Shown: positions 1 through 9,181, counted from the first letter of the stretch. The stretch: DNA of 64,000 bases from Mammaliicoccus sciuri (GCF_025561425.1 NZ_CP094824.1:2604001-2668000), one strand, 5' to 3'. Numbers and translations are program-made. The notes: generated from the sequence alone by a model not told the origin.

Positions 1-1218
1 TTGTGAAATACTTAAAGCACCTACGATAAATCTTGTCATATCACTTGGTACATTACTAATCAGTAATGATGGTAAGAACATATCTGCAAAACCGATTAAT
101 AATGTTTCAGACATTTCTTTTGCATATGGTATTTGCATTAATTCTAATAATGGTACAAATGGTGCGCCTAATATACTAAATGTTGGTGTATATTCTGCAA
201 CAATAGTTGCTAATGTCCCGATTGTCATAACAACTGGTAATACTGCTAACCACATATCCAATACGGTCTTCACACCGTTAATAAAGAATTGTTTAAGGTC
301 AGGTGATTTTACAGCTTTTTGAGTTGCTTGTTCAAATCCCCATGATATTGGATTATGTGTTTTAGGAATTGTTTCATTTAATTGCTCAGTGCTTCCGTTT
401 GAATACTTATCTGGAATTTGTTTAAGTGGCCAAATTCTAGGCATGATAAACGCTGCTACAACACACGCTAAAATAACTGATAAATAAAATTTAAAGAAAT
501 AATCCATTAAACCGATTGTTTGAGCAATGACAATTGCAAATGTGATAGATACAACAGAGAATGTTGTTGCAATGACAGTTGCCTCTCGACGTGTATAAAA
601 TCCTTGTTCATATTGTTGACTTGTAATCATAACGCCTACAGTTCCATCACCAATAAATGATGCTAGATTATCAACAGTTGATCTACCAGGTAATTTAAAT
701 GCTGGTCTCATAATTGGTGCAAACATTGGTCCTAAAAATTCTAATAAACCAAAGTCCATTAATAATGGTAAAAATAAACCTGCAAAGAAAAATACGGCAA
801 GTAATGTTGGTAATAAATCATTGTAAACCATTAATCCGGTATTTTTATTTACAACTACACCTGGTCCGAAATCGAAATATATAAATATTGCAAATATCGC
901 ACCTATTATTCTAATTACGACCCAAATCCAATTGACGTTAAATAATTCGTTCGTTATAGATCTCTTATTAGAAGAACTGAATATCGTAGAATAGATTAAT
1001 GTCATTACTGCAGAAAAACTAATTAAAAGCATAATAATTAGTCCTACATAGTCACCTAACCAATCTAAAGCTGTATTTGCAAGGTATGCAACAGGTAAAC
1101 TTGTTTCCTTTTCCCCTTTATCGTCAGTTACCGTTACAGGCACTAAAAATAAATATATTCCTAACAATGATAATATAATAAACTTTAACCTTCCTACTAA
1201 AACGCTCGTCTCTTTCAT
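1..1218 (-). CDS. YjiH-family (nucleoside-recognition Gate domain) membrane protein, C-terminus outside window
   Basis: Reading the minus strand from the ATG at 1218 gives 406 open codons that run off the window edge, so the C-terminus is missing. The start has a good SD (AGGAGAG, six bases upstream). The protein begins with one hydrophobic segment (residues ~10-25) and has several later segments, with small-residue membrane stretches around 'FIGDGTVGVMI' typical of the Gate/nucleoside-recognition fold of YjiH proteins. Members are integral membrane proteins whose substrates are not firmly established. A cre-like site lies about 90 bp upstream, suggesting catabolite control. Family call is from recognition of the sequence; transport function is inference. 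Confidence 0.75.
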   Translation of the reverse strand, partial: MKETSVLVGRLKFIILSLLGIYLFLVPVTVTDDKGEKETSLPVAYLANTALDWLGDYVGLIIMLLISFSAVMTLIYSTIFSSSNKRSITNELFNVNWIWVVIRIIGAIFAIFIYFDFGPGVVVNKNTGLMVYNDLLPTLLAVFFFAGLFLPLLMDFGLLEFLGPMFAPIMRPAFKLPGRSTVDNLASFIGDGTVGVMITSQQYEQGFYTRREATVIATTFSVVSITFAIVIAQTIGLMDYFFKFYLSVILACVVAAFIMPRIWPLKQIPDKYSNGSTEQLNETIPKTHNPISWGFEQATQKAVKSPDLKQFFINGVKTVLDMWLAVLPVVMTIGTLATIVAEYTPTFSILGAPFVPLLELMQIPYAKEMSETLLIGFADMFLPSLLISNVPSDMTRFIVGALSISQ

Positions 1219-1306
1219 ATTTTCTCTCCTTTTCGCAAGACTAACTATACACAATAATTAATAAATATTCAATACTATTCATCTCTAATTTTATTATATA
1301 TTTTTA

Positions 1307-1320
1307 TGTAAGCGCTGTCA
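1307..1320 (-). promoter_or_regulatory. cre-like CcpA operator upstream of the YjiH-family gene
   Basis: TGTAAGCGCTGTCA matches the cre consensus TGNAARCGNWWWCA at all but one position. It lies 89 bp upstream of the minus-strand start at 1218, within the 359-bp spacer shared with the divergent MFS gene. Catabolite repression of the YjiH gene is the likely meaning; an effect on the divergent gene is possible. Confidence 0.55.
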
Positions 1321-1535
1321 TTATTTTTAGTAAAAATAAAAGAATTATTAATCATAATATACTAATGTATTTATTATATTTTTCCTTTGAATATTTTTAA
1401 TTTTCAAATAACTATTTATTATCCGTATAATATATAGATCAATTCCATTTAATTCTTTCAATTTATACCTTAAAAACACCTTATATTTCTGATTGTTCGG
1501 GTATTAAATTTTATCTGTATTTTTACAAATCACAC

Positions 1536-1570
1536 TGTTATAATCATGATTATATGTCAAAGAGAAGGAG
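1536..1570 (+). promoter_or_regulatory. Extended -10 promoter and SD of the MFS gene
   Basis: TGTTATAAT (1536-1544) is an extended -10 element with a perfect TATAAT; no strong -35 is visible. The expected transcript start near 1551 and the SD GAGAAGGAG at 1562-1570 together exclude the upstream ATG at 1554 and favour initiation at 1578 (or 1575). Confidence 0.6.
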
Positions 1571-1577
1571 TTATATG

Positions 1578-2735
1578 ATGTCGAAACCTCGATTAATTAC
1601 ATTTATGTTAAGCGTATTTGTTGTGGGAATGGTTGAATTAATGATTGCAGGTATACTTACTTTAATGAGTAAAGATTTGAATGTATCAGAAGCAATTGTA
1701 GGACAACTTGTAACAGTTTATGCATTAACATTCGCAATTAGCGGACCCATACTTGTTAAACTGACTAAGAATGTCTCACCAAAGACTGTATTATTAGTAA
1801 GTATGATTATATTTATTTTAGGAAACGGGATTATTGCGATTTCACCTAACTTTACAATACTTGTAATAGGACGAATATTATCTTCAGCCGCTGCAGCAAT
1901 TATTGTCGTGAAGATCTTATCTTTAACTGTTGTGTATTCAAAACCAAGCGAACGCGGGAAAATGATTGGTCTTGTTTATACTGGTTTCAGTGCAGCGAAC
2001 GTGCTTGGTGTTCCTCTAGGTACAAAAATAGGAGACTTAGTAGGTTGGAGAATGTCGTTTGTATTTATATCTACAGTTGGTATTATTGCGCTTATACTTA
2101 TCATTTTTAATGTCGCAAGCAATAAAATTGATACGCTAGAATCTTCTAGTCAAAGTCAAGATTACAAAGTCGTTCATCCTTTAGAAATTGTAAAATATTT
2201 AAGCATTACTTTCCTTATATTAGCGGCAAATTATGTTGTCGTAACGTATATTAGTCCATTATTATCTGTGTATGGATATGATTTAAATATTGTATCACTC
2301 GTACTACTTGTTGCTGGTATCGGTGCAATTATCGGTACGTCATTAGGTGGATATATTACAGATGCATTAGGTAGTAAAAAGTGGCTATTAATTTCATTAA
2401 GTACTTATACAGTACTCATGCTTGTATTTGAACAATTCTTACCGATACTTGTTATTACATTAATTGGTGTATTTGCTTGGAATATTGTCCAATGGGGATC
2501 AAATCCACCTATCCAAATCGGTATTATCTATCAAATTGAAGGAGATACAAGTGCAGCGATGAGTTGGAACATGTCTAGTTTAAATGCAGGAATAGGTGCT
2601 GGTTCATTATTAGGTGGGATATTCGTATCATACTTTAATGTCGTATCTAGTTTATATGTAGCAGGTGCATTAAGCTTTATTGCATTCTTGATTTGTTTAA
2701 CAATTAAAAAACAACCAAAGGCGGAGAAAGCATAA
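1578..2735 (+). CDS. MFS transporter, drug/sugar efflux (AraJ-like) type
   Basis: About 385 residues with 12 hydrophobic segments, the usual size of a DHA1-type major facilitator. The loop between segments 2 and 3 carries 'KLTKNVSPKTVLL' in the place of motif A. The start is set by the SD GAGAAGGAG; ATG 1575 is an alternative. An earlier in-frame ATG at 1554 lies almost on the predicted transcript start and is not used here. It is monocistronic and ends in a bidirectional terminator shared with the convergent asp23 operon. Export of a drug or metabolite is likely from the family; the substrate cannot be read from sequence. Confidence 0.8.
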   Translation: MSKPRLITFMLSVFVVGMVELMIAGILTLMSKDLNVSEAIVGQLVTVYALTFAISGPILVKLTKNVSPKTVLLVSMIIFILGNGIIAISPNFTILVIGRILSSAAAAIIVVKILSLTVVYSKPSERGKMIGLVYTGFSAANVLGVPLGTKIGDLVGWRMSFVFISTVGIIALILIIFNVASNKIDTLESSSQSQDYKVVHPLEIVKYLSITFLILAANYVVVTYISPLLSVYGYDLNIVSLVLLVAGIGAIIGTSLGGYITDALGSKKWLLISLSTYTVLMLVFEQFLPILVITLIGVFAWNIVQWGSNPPIQIGIIYQIEGDTSAAMSWNMSSLNAGIGAGSLLGGIFVSYFNVVSSLYVAGALSFIAFLICLTIKKQPKAEKA

Positions 2736-2742
2736 AAAAAAG

Positions 2743-2776
2743 CGAGTGAGATTAAATAATCTCACTCGTCTTTTTT
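2743..2776. terminator. Bidirectional terminator between the MFS gene and asp23
   Basis: Inverted repeat CGAGTGAGATT / AATCTCACTCG with a short AT loop. It is followed by a T run on the plus strand and by an A/T-rich tail on the minus strand. The genes on either side are convergent. Confidence 0.85.
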
Positions 2777-2781
2777 ATAGA

Positions 2782-3294
2782 TTATTGTAATTCTTTATTA
2801 CCTTTTGATTGGCCTTCATCATCTGATGATGAATTTTTTTGTTCGTATTCTTTTCTGCTCATTACATCATCAACGTGCATATTTACTTCAACAACTTCAA
2901 GTCCAGTCATATGTTTAACTTGTTCTTTAACTAAGTCTGCAACTTTTTTGAAGATTTTAGGAGCTGATTCGCCATATTCTAAAATTACTTTTAAATCTAC
3001 AGCTGCTTGTTTTTCTCCTACTTCAACAGAAACCCCTTGTGTTACGTTATTTCCAGATGTGAAACGGTCAGTTAAGCTAGAAGCAAAGCCGCCTTTCATA
3101 TCTAAAATACCTCTAACTTCTCTTGCAGCAATACCAGCAATTTTTTCTACTACTTCATCTGAAAATGATAATGTATTTGAAAATTGTTGCTCTTGAGCTT
3201 GAGCTTGTTGTTGTTGAGCTTCGCGCTCTTGTTCGTTTACCCCTGTTTGTTCATTGTAACTACTTTTTGCTTTGTTGTTGTCTACGTTTGCCAT
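2782..3294 (-). CDS. asp23: Alkaline shock protein Asp23 (Asp23/Gls24 family)
   Basis: 170 residues. The central Asp23/Gls24 domain (about residues 40-140) includes '[18 protein letters not shown]' and '[21 protein letters not shown]'. A glutamine-rich N-terminal tract and an acidic, serine-rich tail flank it. In S. aureus the protein is very abundant, membrane-associated through AmaP, and a standard SigB reporter. It is the last gene of the amaP-DUF2273-asp23 operon. The SD AGGGAG precedes the ATG. Confidence 0.93.
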   Translation of the reverse strand: MANVDNNKAKSSYNEQTGVNEQEREAQQQQAQAQEQQFSNTLSFSDEVVEKIAGIAAREVRGILDMKGGFASSLTDRFTSGNNVTQGVSVEVGEKQAAVDLKVILEYGESAPKIFKKVADLVKEQVKHMTGLEVVEVNMHVDDVMSRKEYEQKNSSSDDEGQSKGNKELQ

Positions 3295-3355
3295 AATAGC
3301 TTCTCTCCCTTTAATTTATAATTTGTTTGTTTTCTTTATTTATATTGTAAGCAGT

Positions 3356-3580
3356 CTAACTTATTCTATTTAGGAAATTTAAGAACTGCTGTGTACAATC
3401 TTTAATATACCCCAATCCTACACCTATTAAACATAGGACTAGGATTAAAACTGTTTTCCAAAAACCAATAGTTAAAAATAGTACTGCTAATATTAACATT
3501 GCGATAAAACCAATAATTCTCCATTTATACTCTTTAATAAAATTAATGAATTGATTTGGATCTTGATTTTCATTTGGCAT
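3356..3580 (-). CDS. DUF2273 small membrane protein of the amaP-asp23 operon
   Basis: 74 residues with two adjacent hydrophobic segments (about 20-62), matching the DUF2273 proteins found between amaP and asp23 in staphylococci. A partner role at the membrane in anchoring Asp23 is inferred from conserved linkage only. It has its own SD (GGAGG) and lies 24 bp after amaP. Confidence 0.85.
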   Translation of the reverse strand: MPNENQDPNQFINFIKEYKWRIIGFIAMLILAVLFLTIGFWKTVLILVLCLIGVGLGYIKDCTQQFLNFLNRIS

Positions 3581-3604
3581 AATCGGAACCTCCTATCCTT
3601 AGTC

Positions 3605-4150
3605 TTATAAAACTCTTGTGTCACTCGATTTTTGATCTCTGACATTAATCTCAATATTTTTTACAGGTATTTCTGAGAAATGCTCAACATTTTGTTTGAT
3701 ATCAGATTTAATTCGATCTGTTAATGTTTGAATTTGACCTGTATCTGAAACAACAAAGAAATCAGCTTTGATTGTTGCATAAGATTTATTTTTCTTATTA
3801 TACAGTTTCGCAATAACATTTGGTTGACGTACTTCATCGTATTTTTGTATTGTACGATAAATACATTTTTCAACTGAATTTCTCGTAATATAAATGTGAC
3901 CATCCTCATAGTCACGATGTAAGCCTGGCTTTTTATGTGTTGGTTTAAATGTTGCAAAGAACATCAATATACCAAAGAATATTAATACGCCTGCACAAGC
4001 AATCAACGTTGGTTCAAACCAATTATATTTTAATAATTCTTGTTGATAGCTCTTAATTTGGCTAATATCCAAGTACATAAAAAGAAGCGTGCCTACAACT
4101 ACTATTATGAATAAGCCTAGGAAAAAATTTTTTAATCTTCTCACTGGCAA
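3605..4150 (-). CDS. amaP: Asp23 membrane anchor AmaP (DUF322/Asp23-like domain)
   Basis: About 181 residues. Two N-terminal transmembrane segments (about 8-28 and 48-68) are followed by a cytoplasmic Asp23-like domain. In S. aureus AmaP tethers Asp23 to the membrane. Start choice: the most upstream GTG (4156) abuts the SD AGGAGG, so TTG at 4150 (5-nt spacing) or GTG at 4144 is more likely; I use 4150. First gene of the operon, 40 bp behind a strong SigB-type promoter. Confidence 0.85.
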   Translation of the reverse strand: MPVRRLKNFFLGLFIIVVVGTLLFMYLDISQIKSYQQELLKYNWFEPTLIACAGVLIFFGILMFFATFKPTHKKPGLHRDYEDGHIYITRNSVEKCIYRTIQKYDEVRQPNVIAKLYNKKNKSYATIKADFFVVSDTGQIQTLTDRIKSDIKQNVEHFSEIPVKNIEINVRDQKSSDTRVL

Positions 4151-4189
4151 CTGCACCTCCTATGTAAAGTTCTATTACTACTCCTTGTT

Positions 4190-4214
4190 ATACCCCTAAA
4201 ATGATTTTTAAAAC
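4190..4214 (-). promoter_or_regulatory. SigB-type promoter of amaP-DUF2273-asp23
   Basis: On the minus strand GTTTTA - 13 bp - GGGTAT matches the staphylococcal SigB consensus (GTTTAA-N12-15-GGGTAT) with one mismatch in the -35. The asp23 operon is a classical SigB target, so site and context agree. Confidence 0.85.
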
Positions 4215-4290
4215 AAAATTTTATAATTTATGTATACTTTTTCGAAAAATTTTAATAAATCTTAGAATGTGTCGTGATTATAAGCACGAA

Positions 4291-4453
4291 AAGGGAGCGG
4301 GACAGAAATCTAATTTGTATAAAAAGATTTCGTAGTCCCGCCCCGGCAAGGATGACTAGAGTTGAAAAAAGCTTGCTACAAGCGCATTTCAATTCAGTCA
4401 TCTACTGCCAATATACTAAAACAGGCTGAGACATTACTTTATGTCCCAGCCTG
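4291..4453. repeat. 163-bp dispersed intergenic repeat, copy 1
   Basis: Nearly identical to 32795-32958 (same orientation, only a few differences). It holds two strong hairpins: an outer GCGGGAC...GTCCCGC with an inner GAAATC/GATTTC, and a 3' hairpin CAGGCTG-a-GACAT...ATGTC-c-CAGCCTG. The second probably ends transcription of fhuCBG, whose last gene stops 9 bp away. Related hairpin repeats are common between staphylococcal genes. Confidence 0.85.
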
Positions 4454-4461
4454 GGTTATGA

Positions 4462-5478
4462 TTATATATGCGTTGATTTTTGCATTAAGTATAAGAAATA
4501 CGGCGCACCAACTATTGCAACGATAATACCTGCTGGAAGTCCGTTAGGTTCTAATACAATTTTACCGATTGTATCTGCTACAACAAGTAAAATCGCACCA
4601 TTTAACACTGCAATTGGTAAGTATAATTGATGTCTTGGACCAACAATACTTCTTGCGATATGTGGTCCCATTAAGCCAACGAAACCAATTCCGCCTGCTA
4701 CTGAAACTGCAGCTGAAGATAATACTACAGCTAAGAATACGAGTAGAATTCTTTCTCTATTATTATTAATACCGAAAGAAACGGAAATTTGTTCATTCGT
4801 ACTTAATACATTTAATACATTTGCTTTATAGAACAATAATGGCATAACAATTGCTAACCATGGGATAAATGCGAACACGAATGGCCATTCATCTCCCCAT
4901 ATGTTACCTGCGAACCATCTTGCGATAAATTCCATTTGATCTTGATCAAATGTAGACATAATTGTTATAGATGCTCCACTCAGAGCAGTAGATAAACCTA
5001 CACCTATTAAGACCATTCTTACAGGGTTTATGCCTTCTCCACGTTTATGACTGAATATGAAAATAACCATTGCAGTTGCTAAACCACCGAGCATACTTAC
5101 AAGTGGTAATACATATACAAAATCTCCTGCTTTTATCGTACCAACAACAAGAAATAGCGTAATCATAAATCCGCTTCCTGCATTAATACCAAGAATACCT
5201 GGTTCTGCTAAAGGATTTTTCGTAATACTTTGTAGAATTGCACCACTCAATGCTAAACTTGCGCCGGCAAGTATTGTAATAAGCATTCTAGGCATTCTAA
5301 ATTCAAATAACACCATTGTATCTAACTCATTACCTTGTCCAAATATCGTCTTGAAAAATTGTGTAAAGGACATATTAAATTCACCAGTCGTCATGGCAAA
5401 TCCCATTGAAGCAATAAGCGCAATCACTAATATAACAAATGTAATGCGTTGTTTTTTAATAACTTTAGGATGTATCAT
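4462..5478 (-). CDS. fhuG: Ferric-hydroxamate ABC transporter permease FhuG
   Basis: 338 residues, FecCD-type permease with about 9-10 membrane segments. Family signatures include 'EFRMPRMLITILAGASLALSGAILQ' near residues 60-85 and 'NPLAEPGILGINAGSGF'. It imports iron-hydroxamate siderophores together with FhuB and the ATPase FhuC. The start codon overlaps the fhuB stop (ATGA, 4 bp), so the two permeases are translationally coupled. Iron control comes from the Fur box ahead of fhuC. Confidence 0.9.
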   Translation of the reverse strand: MIHPKVIKKQRITFVILVIALIASMGFAMTTGEFNMSFTQFFKTIFGQGNELDTMVLFEFRMPRMLITILAGASLALSGAILQSITKNPLAEPGILGINAGSGFMITLFLVVGTIKAGDFVYVLPLVSMLGGLATAMVIFIFSHKRGEGINPVRMVLIGVGLSTALSGASITIMSTFDQDQMEFIARWFAGNIWGDEWPFVFAFIPWLAIVMPLLFYKANVLNVLSTNEQISVSFGINNNRERILLVFLAVVLSSAAVSVAGGIGFVGLMGPHIARSIVGPRHQLYLPIAVLNGAILLVVADTIGKIVLEPNGLPAGIIVAIVGAPYFLYLMQKSTHI

Positions 5479-6479
5479 AGTATTTTACCGTCCCTTCTAA
5501 CAAGATAAAGGAAGAACGGCACACCGATAATTGAGATTACAGCTCCAATAGGTGCTTCTCCTAACATTCTTGCAATCATATCTGCAAATAACAGAATAAA
5601 GCCTCCAAGTACTGCTGATAAAGGTATCACACGTTTATAATCTGTTCCAATCATAAATCGAACAATATGTGGCACCATTAAACCGACAAATGCGATTTGT
5701 CCAACGATTGAAACTGCAATACCTGCTAAGAACATTGTAGCAATTAAGCTTGTGTATCTTACAAATGTACTATTTTGGCCTAATCCTTTGGAAAGTGTAT
5801 CACCTAAACTAAGTATAGTAAGTTGTCTACTCATAAAAATAAGAACAACTAAAATAACAATCACAACTGGTGTAGAAATCATAAGTTGTTTCCAAGTTGT
5901 ACCACTTACACCACCAACACTCCAGAAAGTTAATGTTTGATTTAATCTAAATATTAAAGCAATTCCTTCACTTGCAGCTGTTAAAAGCGCAGATACTGCA
6001 GCACCCGCAAGTACTAACCTCATCGGGCTGAATCCACCTCTTTTAGATGAGCCTACACTCATAACGAGTATCCCACCTATAGCTGCACCTACAAATCCTG
6101 CAAGCATTAATGTGAAATAGCCTGCATTAGGTATAACGGCTAAAGTTAACGCAAGCATCATACTTGCACCAGCATTAAGACCTAATAAACCAGGGTCAGC
6201 TAAGCCATTACGTGTAACGCCTTGCATGACAGCACCGGATACAGCAAGTGCCATACCAACAATAACAGCACCTATTTCTCTCGGAATTCTGATTTCTCTT
6301 AATATATTATGTTCTTCTATTTTAGGATTATAATGAAAAATCGCATCATAAACCATTTGTATTGAAGTCGTCTTTGCACCAAATAAAAACGACAGAAGTA
6401 AAACAGCTACAAGCAAAATGATTGTAACTGTTAATATAATTGGATAGCGATTAGCTTTTAATGTTTTAGTCTGAGTCAT
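5475..6479 (-). CDS. fhuB: Ferric-hydroxamate ABC transporter permease FhuB
   Basis: 334 residues, FecCD-type permease paralogous to its neighbour. It shows 'EIRIPREIGAVIVGMALAVSGAVMQ' and 'NGLADPGLLGLNAGASMM', and the coupling-loop region contains a GEAPIG stretch near the C-terminus. It forms the membrane channel with FhuG. It lies 15 bp downstream of fhuC in the same operon. Assignment to fhu rather than another siderophore system rests on the strong resemblance of the FhuC neighbour and nearness to abcA/pbp4. Confidence 0.9.
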   Translation of the reverse strand: MTQTKTLKANRYPIILTVTIILLVAVLLLSFLFGAKTTSIQMVYDAIFHYNPKIEEHNILREIRIPREIGAVIVGMALAVSGAVMQGVTRNGLADPGLLGLNAGASMMLALTLAVIPNAGYFTLMLAGFVGAAIGGILVMSVGSSKRGGFSPMRLVLAGAAVSALLTAASEGIALIFRLNQTLTFWSVGGVSGTTWKQLMISTPVVIVILVVLIFMSRQLTILSLGDTLSKGLGQNSTFVRYTSLIATMFLAGIAVSIVGQIAFVGLMVPHIVRFMIGTDYKRVIPLSAVLGGFILLFADMIARMLGEAPIGAVISIIGVPFFLYLVRRDGKIL

Positions 6480-6494
6480 TAGGTTGCCATCCTT

Positions 6495-7298
6495 TTATAA
6501 CTTCGTATAGTGCTTACATAATAAATTATATGTTACAAGCATTGGTTTTCCAGTACGTGGATCTGTAGAAAGTTCTGCATCAATATTGAAGACTTCTTCT
6601 AATATTTCATTTGTAAGAACTTCTTCAGTTTGACCTTGTGCAACAATTTTACCAGACTTCATAGCAATTAAATGATCTGAGAAACGGATAGCTTGGTTAA
6701 TATCATGTAAGACCATAATAATCGTACAACCTTGTTCTCTGTTTAATTCTTGTACAAGTTCTAAAATTTCTAATTGGTGTGAAATATCTAAATAAGTAGT
6801 TGGTTCGTCTAAGAAAATGATGTCTGTTTTTTGAGCGAGCGCCATCGCAATCCAAACACGTTGTCTTTGACCACCACTTAAATCGTTAATCGATCTATAT
6901 TTAAATTCATGTGTACCTGTTACATTTAATGCCCATTCAATTTCCTCTTTATCTTGTTTAGATAATCTACCGAAACCTTTTTGATGAGGAAATCTACCAT
7001 AAGATACGAGTTCTCCAACTGTTAATCCATCTGAAACATCAGGAGATTGAGGCAAAATAGCAATCTTTTTGGCTATTTCTTTAGTTGAAGTTGAATGCAA
7101 ATTCTTACCGTCTAACAACACTTGACCTGTTTGTACATTTAAAATACGGCTTAAAGCTTTTAATAAAGTAGACTTACCGCAACCATTTGGTCCGATGATA
7201 GAAGTCACTTTGCCATCTGGTACTTCAAGATTCAATTCATTAACTATTAATTTGTCTCCATAACCTATTGAAATAGCTTCTCCCGTTAAACGATTCAT
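6495..7298 (-). CDS. fhuC: Iron-siderophore ABC transporter ATPase FhuC
   Basis: 267 residues from the ATG at 7298. SD AGAGGG lies 6 nt upstream; an in-frame ATG at 7316 lies before the SD and is rejected. Walker A GPNGCGKST, Q-loop 'LPQSPDVSDG', signature LSGGQRQR and Walker B IIFLDEPT are all intact. In staphylococci FhuC energises several siderophore permeases besides FhuBG. First gene of fhuCBG, with a perfect Fur box 71 bp upstream. Confidence 0.93.
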   Translation of the reverse strand: MNRLTGEAISIGYGDKLIVNELNLEVPDGKVTSIIGPNGCGKSTLLKALSRILNVQTGQVLLDGKNLHSTSTKEIAKKIAILPQSPDVSDGLTVGELVSYGRFPHQKGFGRLSKQDKEEIEWALNVTGTHEFKYRSINDLSGGQRQRVWIAMALAQKTDIIFLDEPTTYLDISHQLEILELVQELNREQGCTIIMVLHDINQAIRFSDHLIAMKSGKIVAQGQTEEVLTNEILEEVFNIDAELSTDPRTGKPMLVTYNLLCKHYTKL

Positions 7299-7368
7299 AA
7301 AGAACCCTCTTTCCATTAAAATAAACTCTATTTATATGATAATTTCATTAATTGTATATTTTTGTAAA

Positions 7369-7383
7369 TGATAATCATTATCA
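7369..7383 (-). promoter_or_regulatory. Fur box of fhuCBG
   Basis: TGATAATCATTATCA is a perfect 7-1-7 Fur inverted repeat. It lies 71 bp upstream of the fhuC start in an AT-rich promoter region. Iron-dependent repression follows from the known Fur regulon. Confidence 0.92.
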
Positions 7384-7463
7384 TCATTCATATTCATGTA
7401 TTATAGCATTTAATAGTAACTTTTTCTATCATTTTCTGTATATTTTCGTATTCCGTTCACAAA

Positions 7464-7502
7464 AAGAGGTTGGCACAATTAAAGTGTACCAACCTCTTTA
7501 AC
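7464..7502. terminator. Terminator downstream of the yitT-type gene
   Basis: AAAGAGGTTGGCACA ... GTGTACCAACCTCTTT forms a long stem with T-rich tails on both strands. It lies just after the minus-strand gene ending at 7507. Confidence 0.8.
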
Positions 7503-7506
7503 ATTA

Positions 7507-8343
7507 TTATTCATCTACTAAAAAGCCATTTCCAAGAACGTCTCTTACGTCATGGACAACGACAAATGCATTTTCATCGAATTTTCTAATCATGCGTTTT
7601 GTTCTAGAAAGTTGTGTCTTTGCAATAACAACATATAAGACATCTGTGTCTTTCTTAGAATAATAACCTCTACCATTTAGAATCGTACAACCACGACCAA
7701 TTTGTTCATCAATCATTTTAGCGATTTGATCGGGATTTTGAGAAATAATTGTAACGGCTTTTTTAGGATTGAGACCTTCAATTACAAAGTCCATCACTTT
7801 TGTTCCTACATATAATGAAATCACAGTAAGTAACGCTTTTTCTAAAGGCATTACAGTAAGTGAAAACATCACGACGATAAGGTCAAAGAATAGTAGAGCA
7901 TATGATGTATTTACGTCTAAATATTTATGCGCTATTCGGGCAAGAATCGTCGTACCAGCAGTCGTACCACCAGACAATACAATGAGTCCTATACCTAGAC
8001 CAACCATGAAACCACCAAAGATTGTGTTAATTAAAATTTCATTCGTATGCACAACCCAAGATTCAGTCAGACCTAGAAATACAGAAATAGCAATAACAGC
8101 TATTATCGTATATACAGTACTTCTCTTGCTTAAAAATTTATAACCTAACGCAATTAAAATAGCATTTAAAATAAACGTAGACCATGCTGGTGAAATATCG
8201 AATGCATAAAGTAAGATTAAAGAAACCCCAGTTACGCCACCTTCACCTAAATTAGCAGAAATGATAAAGGCATTAACACCCGTAGCAAAAATAAAAGATC
8301 CTGCCAAAATTAATATCATATCTCGTAAAATTCTATTTTTCAT
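7507..8343 (-). CDS. YitT family membrane protein (DUF161 + DUF2179)
   Basis: 279 residues from ATG 8343 (SD GAGGAGGT, 6 nt). The reading frame stays open to 8439, but that extension has no SD. Five to six membrane segments form the YitT domain, with glycine-rich motifs 'GEGGVTGVSLILLY' and 'LSGGTTAGTTILARI'. The last ~80 residues are a soluble DUF2179 domain ('GRGCTILNGRGYYSKKDTDVLYVVI'). Function in the family is not well defined. Monocistronic with its own terminator. Confidence 0.88.
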   Translation of the reverse strand: MKNRILRDMILILAGSFIFATGVNAFIISANLGEGGVTGVSLILLYAFDISPAWSTFILNAILIALGYKFLSKRSTVYTIIAVIAISVFLGLTESWVVHTNEILINTIFGGFMVGLGIGLIVLSGGTTAGTTILARIAHKYLDVNTSYALLFFDLIVVMFSLTVMPLEKALLTVISLYVGTKVMDFVIEGLNPKKAVTIISQNPDQIAKMIDEQIGRGCTILNGRGYYSKKDTDVLYVVIAKTQLSRTKRMIRKFDENAFVVVHDVRDVLGNGFLVDE

Positions 8344-8519
8344 GACCTTACCTCCTCTATATTTTTTAACAGACATATAGATACTACCACAATCCTCAAA
8401 TCCCCTCAACATGCCGATTTTAAATAGAAGAATAATCATATAATGGATGTGGAATGGTGATGTGAAGAAAGTGGTTTGAATTGAAGGAAGTGATGGAGGT
8501 GCGAGAAATAGATGATGTC

Positions 8520-8589
8520 ATGGCTTAATTAGGACATTAAGCCACGACTTGGATAATCTCTTGGCTTTATTCGGACATTAAGCCACGAC
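8520..8589. repeat. Palindromic ~40-bp tandem repeat array, left part
   Basis: Two units of the form TGGCTT...AAGCCA followed by CGACTTGGATAATCTC. Each unit can fold as a short hairpin. The array continues at 10083-10130 and 11540-11690 once two IS elements are removed. One related unit lies at 55802-55840. No function is known to me. Confidence 0.85.
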
Positions 8590-8644
8590 TGATGTGAACC
8601 CAAATATTTGAACTAAACAAATCAAAATATTGGGGTGCATTCTA

Positions 8645-9181
8645 ATGAGGAAAAAATATGAATTTAAATTCAAACTAAAACTTGTAAAAGAATATTTAGA
8701 AAGACATCAAAGTTATAGAACAATTGCTTTAAAATATGGTATTTCAAGTTGGTCTGTCCTTCGGATTTGGGTCAATCAATATAAAGAGTTTGGAGAAGAA
8801 GGTTTAGAAATAAAAAGTAGAAATACTGTTTATACTAGCGAATTTAAATTATCTGTTTTAAAATTTAGACAAGAAAATATGTTGTCTTATCAAGATACTG
8901 CGAATCACTTTAGAATTATTAATCCTATTATCATTGCCAATTGGCAACATCAATTTGATGAAAAGTGTCGTCTTGATATAGATAATAAACAAAAGGGACG
9001 ATCTCACACTATGACTAAAAAACGATCTAAATCAGATAATAAAAATTTACCTTTAAATGAAAATGAACGTGAAGAACTTGAAAGACTTAGAAATGAAAAT
9101 GAGACGTTAAAGGCAGGTATAGCTTATCAAAAAAAGTTACAAGCCTTGACCGACATTTACGGAAGCAAAAATCAGAAATAG
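8645..9181 (+). CDS. IS3-family transposase OrfA
   Basis: About 178 residues from ATG 8645 (GGGGTG upstream). Two helix-turn-helix segments occur: 'SYRTIALKYGISSWSVLRIWVNQY' (residues ~20-45) and 'SYQDTANHFRIINPIIIANWQ'. A C-terminal leucine-zipper-like coiled coil ('REELERLRNENETLKA') matches IS150-type OrfA. It binds the terminal repeats and is the N-terminal part of the OrfAB transposase made by -1 frameshifting. Confidence 0.88.
   Translation: MRKKYEFKFKLKLVKEYLERHQSYRTIALKYGISSWSVLRIWVNQYKEFGEEGLEIKSRNTVYTSEFKLSVLKFRQENMLSYQDTANHFRIINPIIIANWQHQFDEKCRLDIDNKQKGRSHTMTKKRSKSDNKNLPLNENEREELERLRNENETLKAGIAYQKKLQALTDIYGSKNQK
9130..9136 (+). promoter_or_regulatory. Programmed -1 frameshift site of the IS150-like element
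   Basis: A AAA AAG in the orfA reading frame. This is the standard slippery heptamer of IS3-family elements and lies where orfB continues in the -1 frame. Confidence 0.75.

Noticed and set aside
5057-5500. Plus-strand open frames inside fhuG, mnh and MMPL genes
   Set aside because: They lie antisense to well-supported genes, lack SD sequences and have no recognisable domains; treated as shadows.
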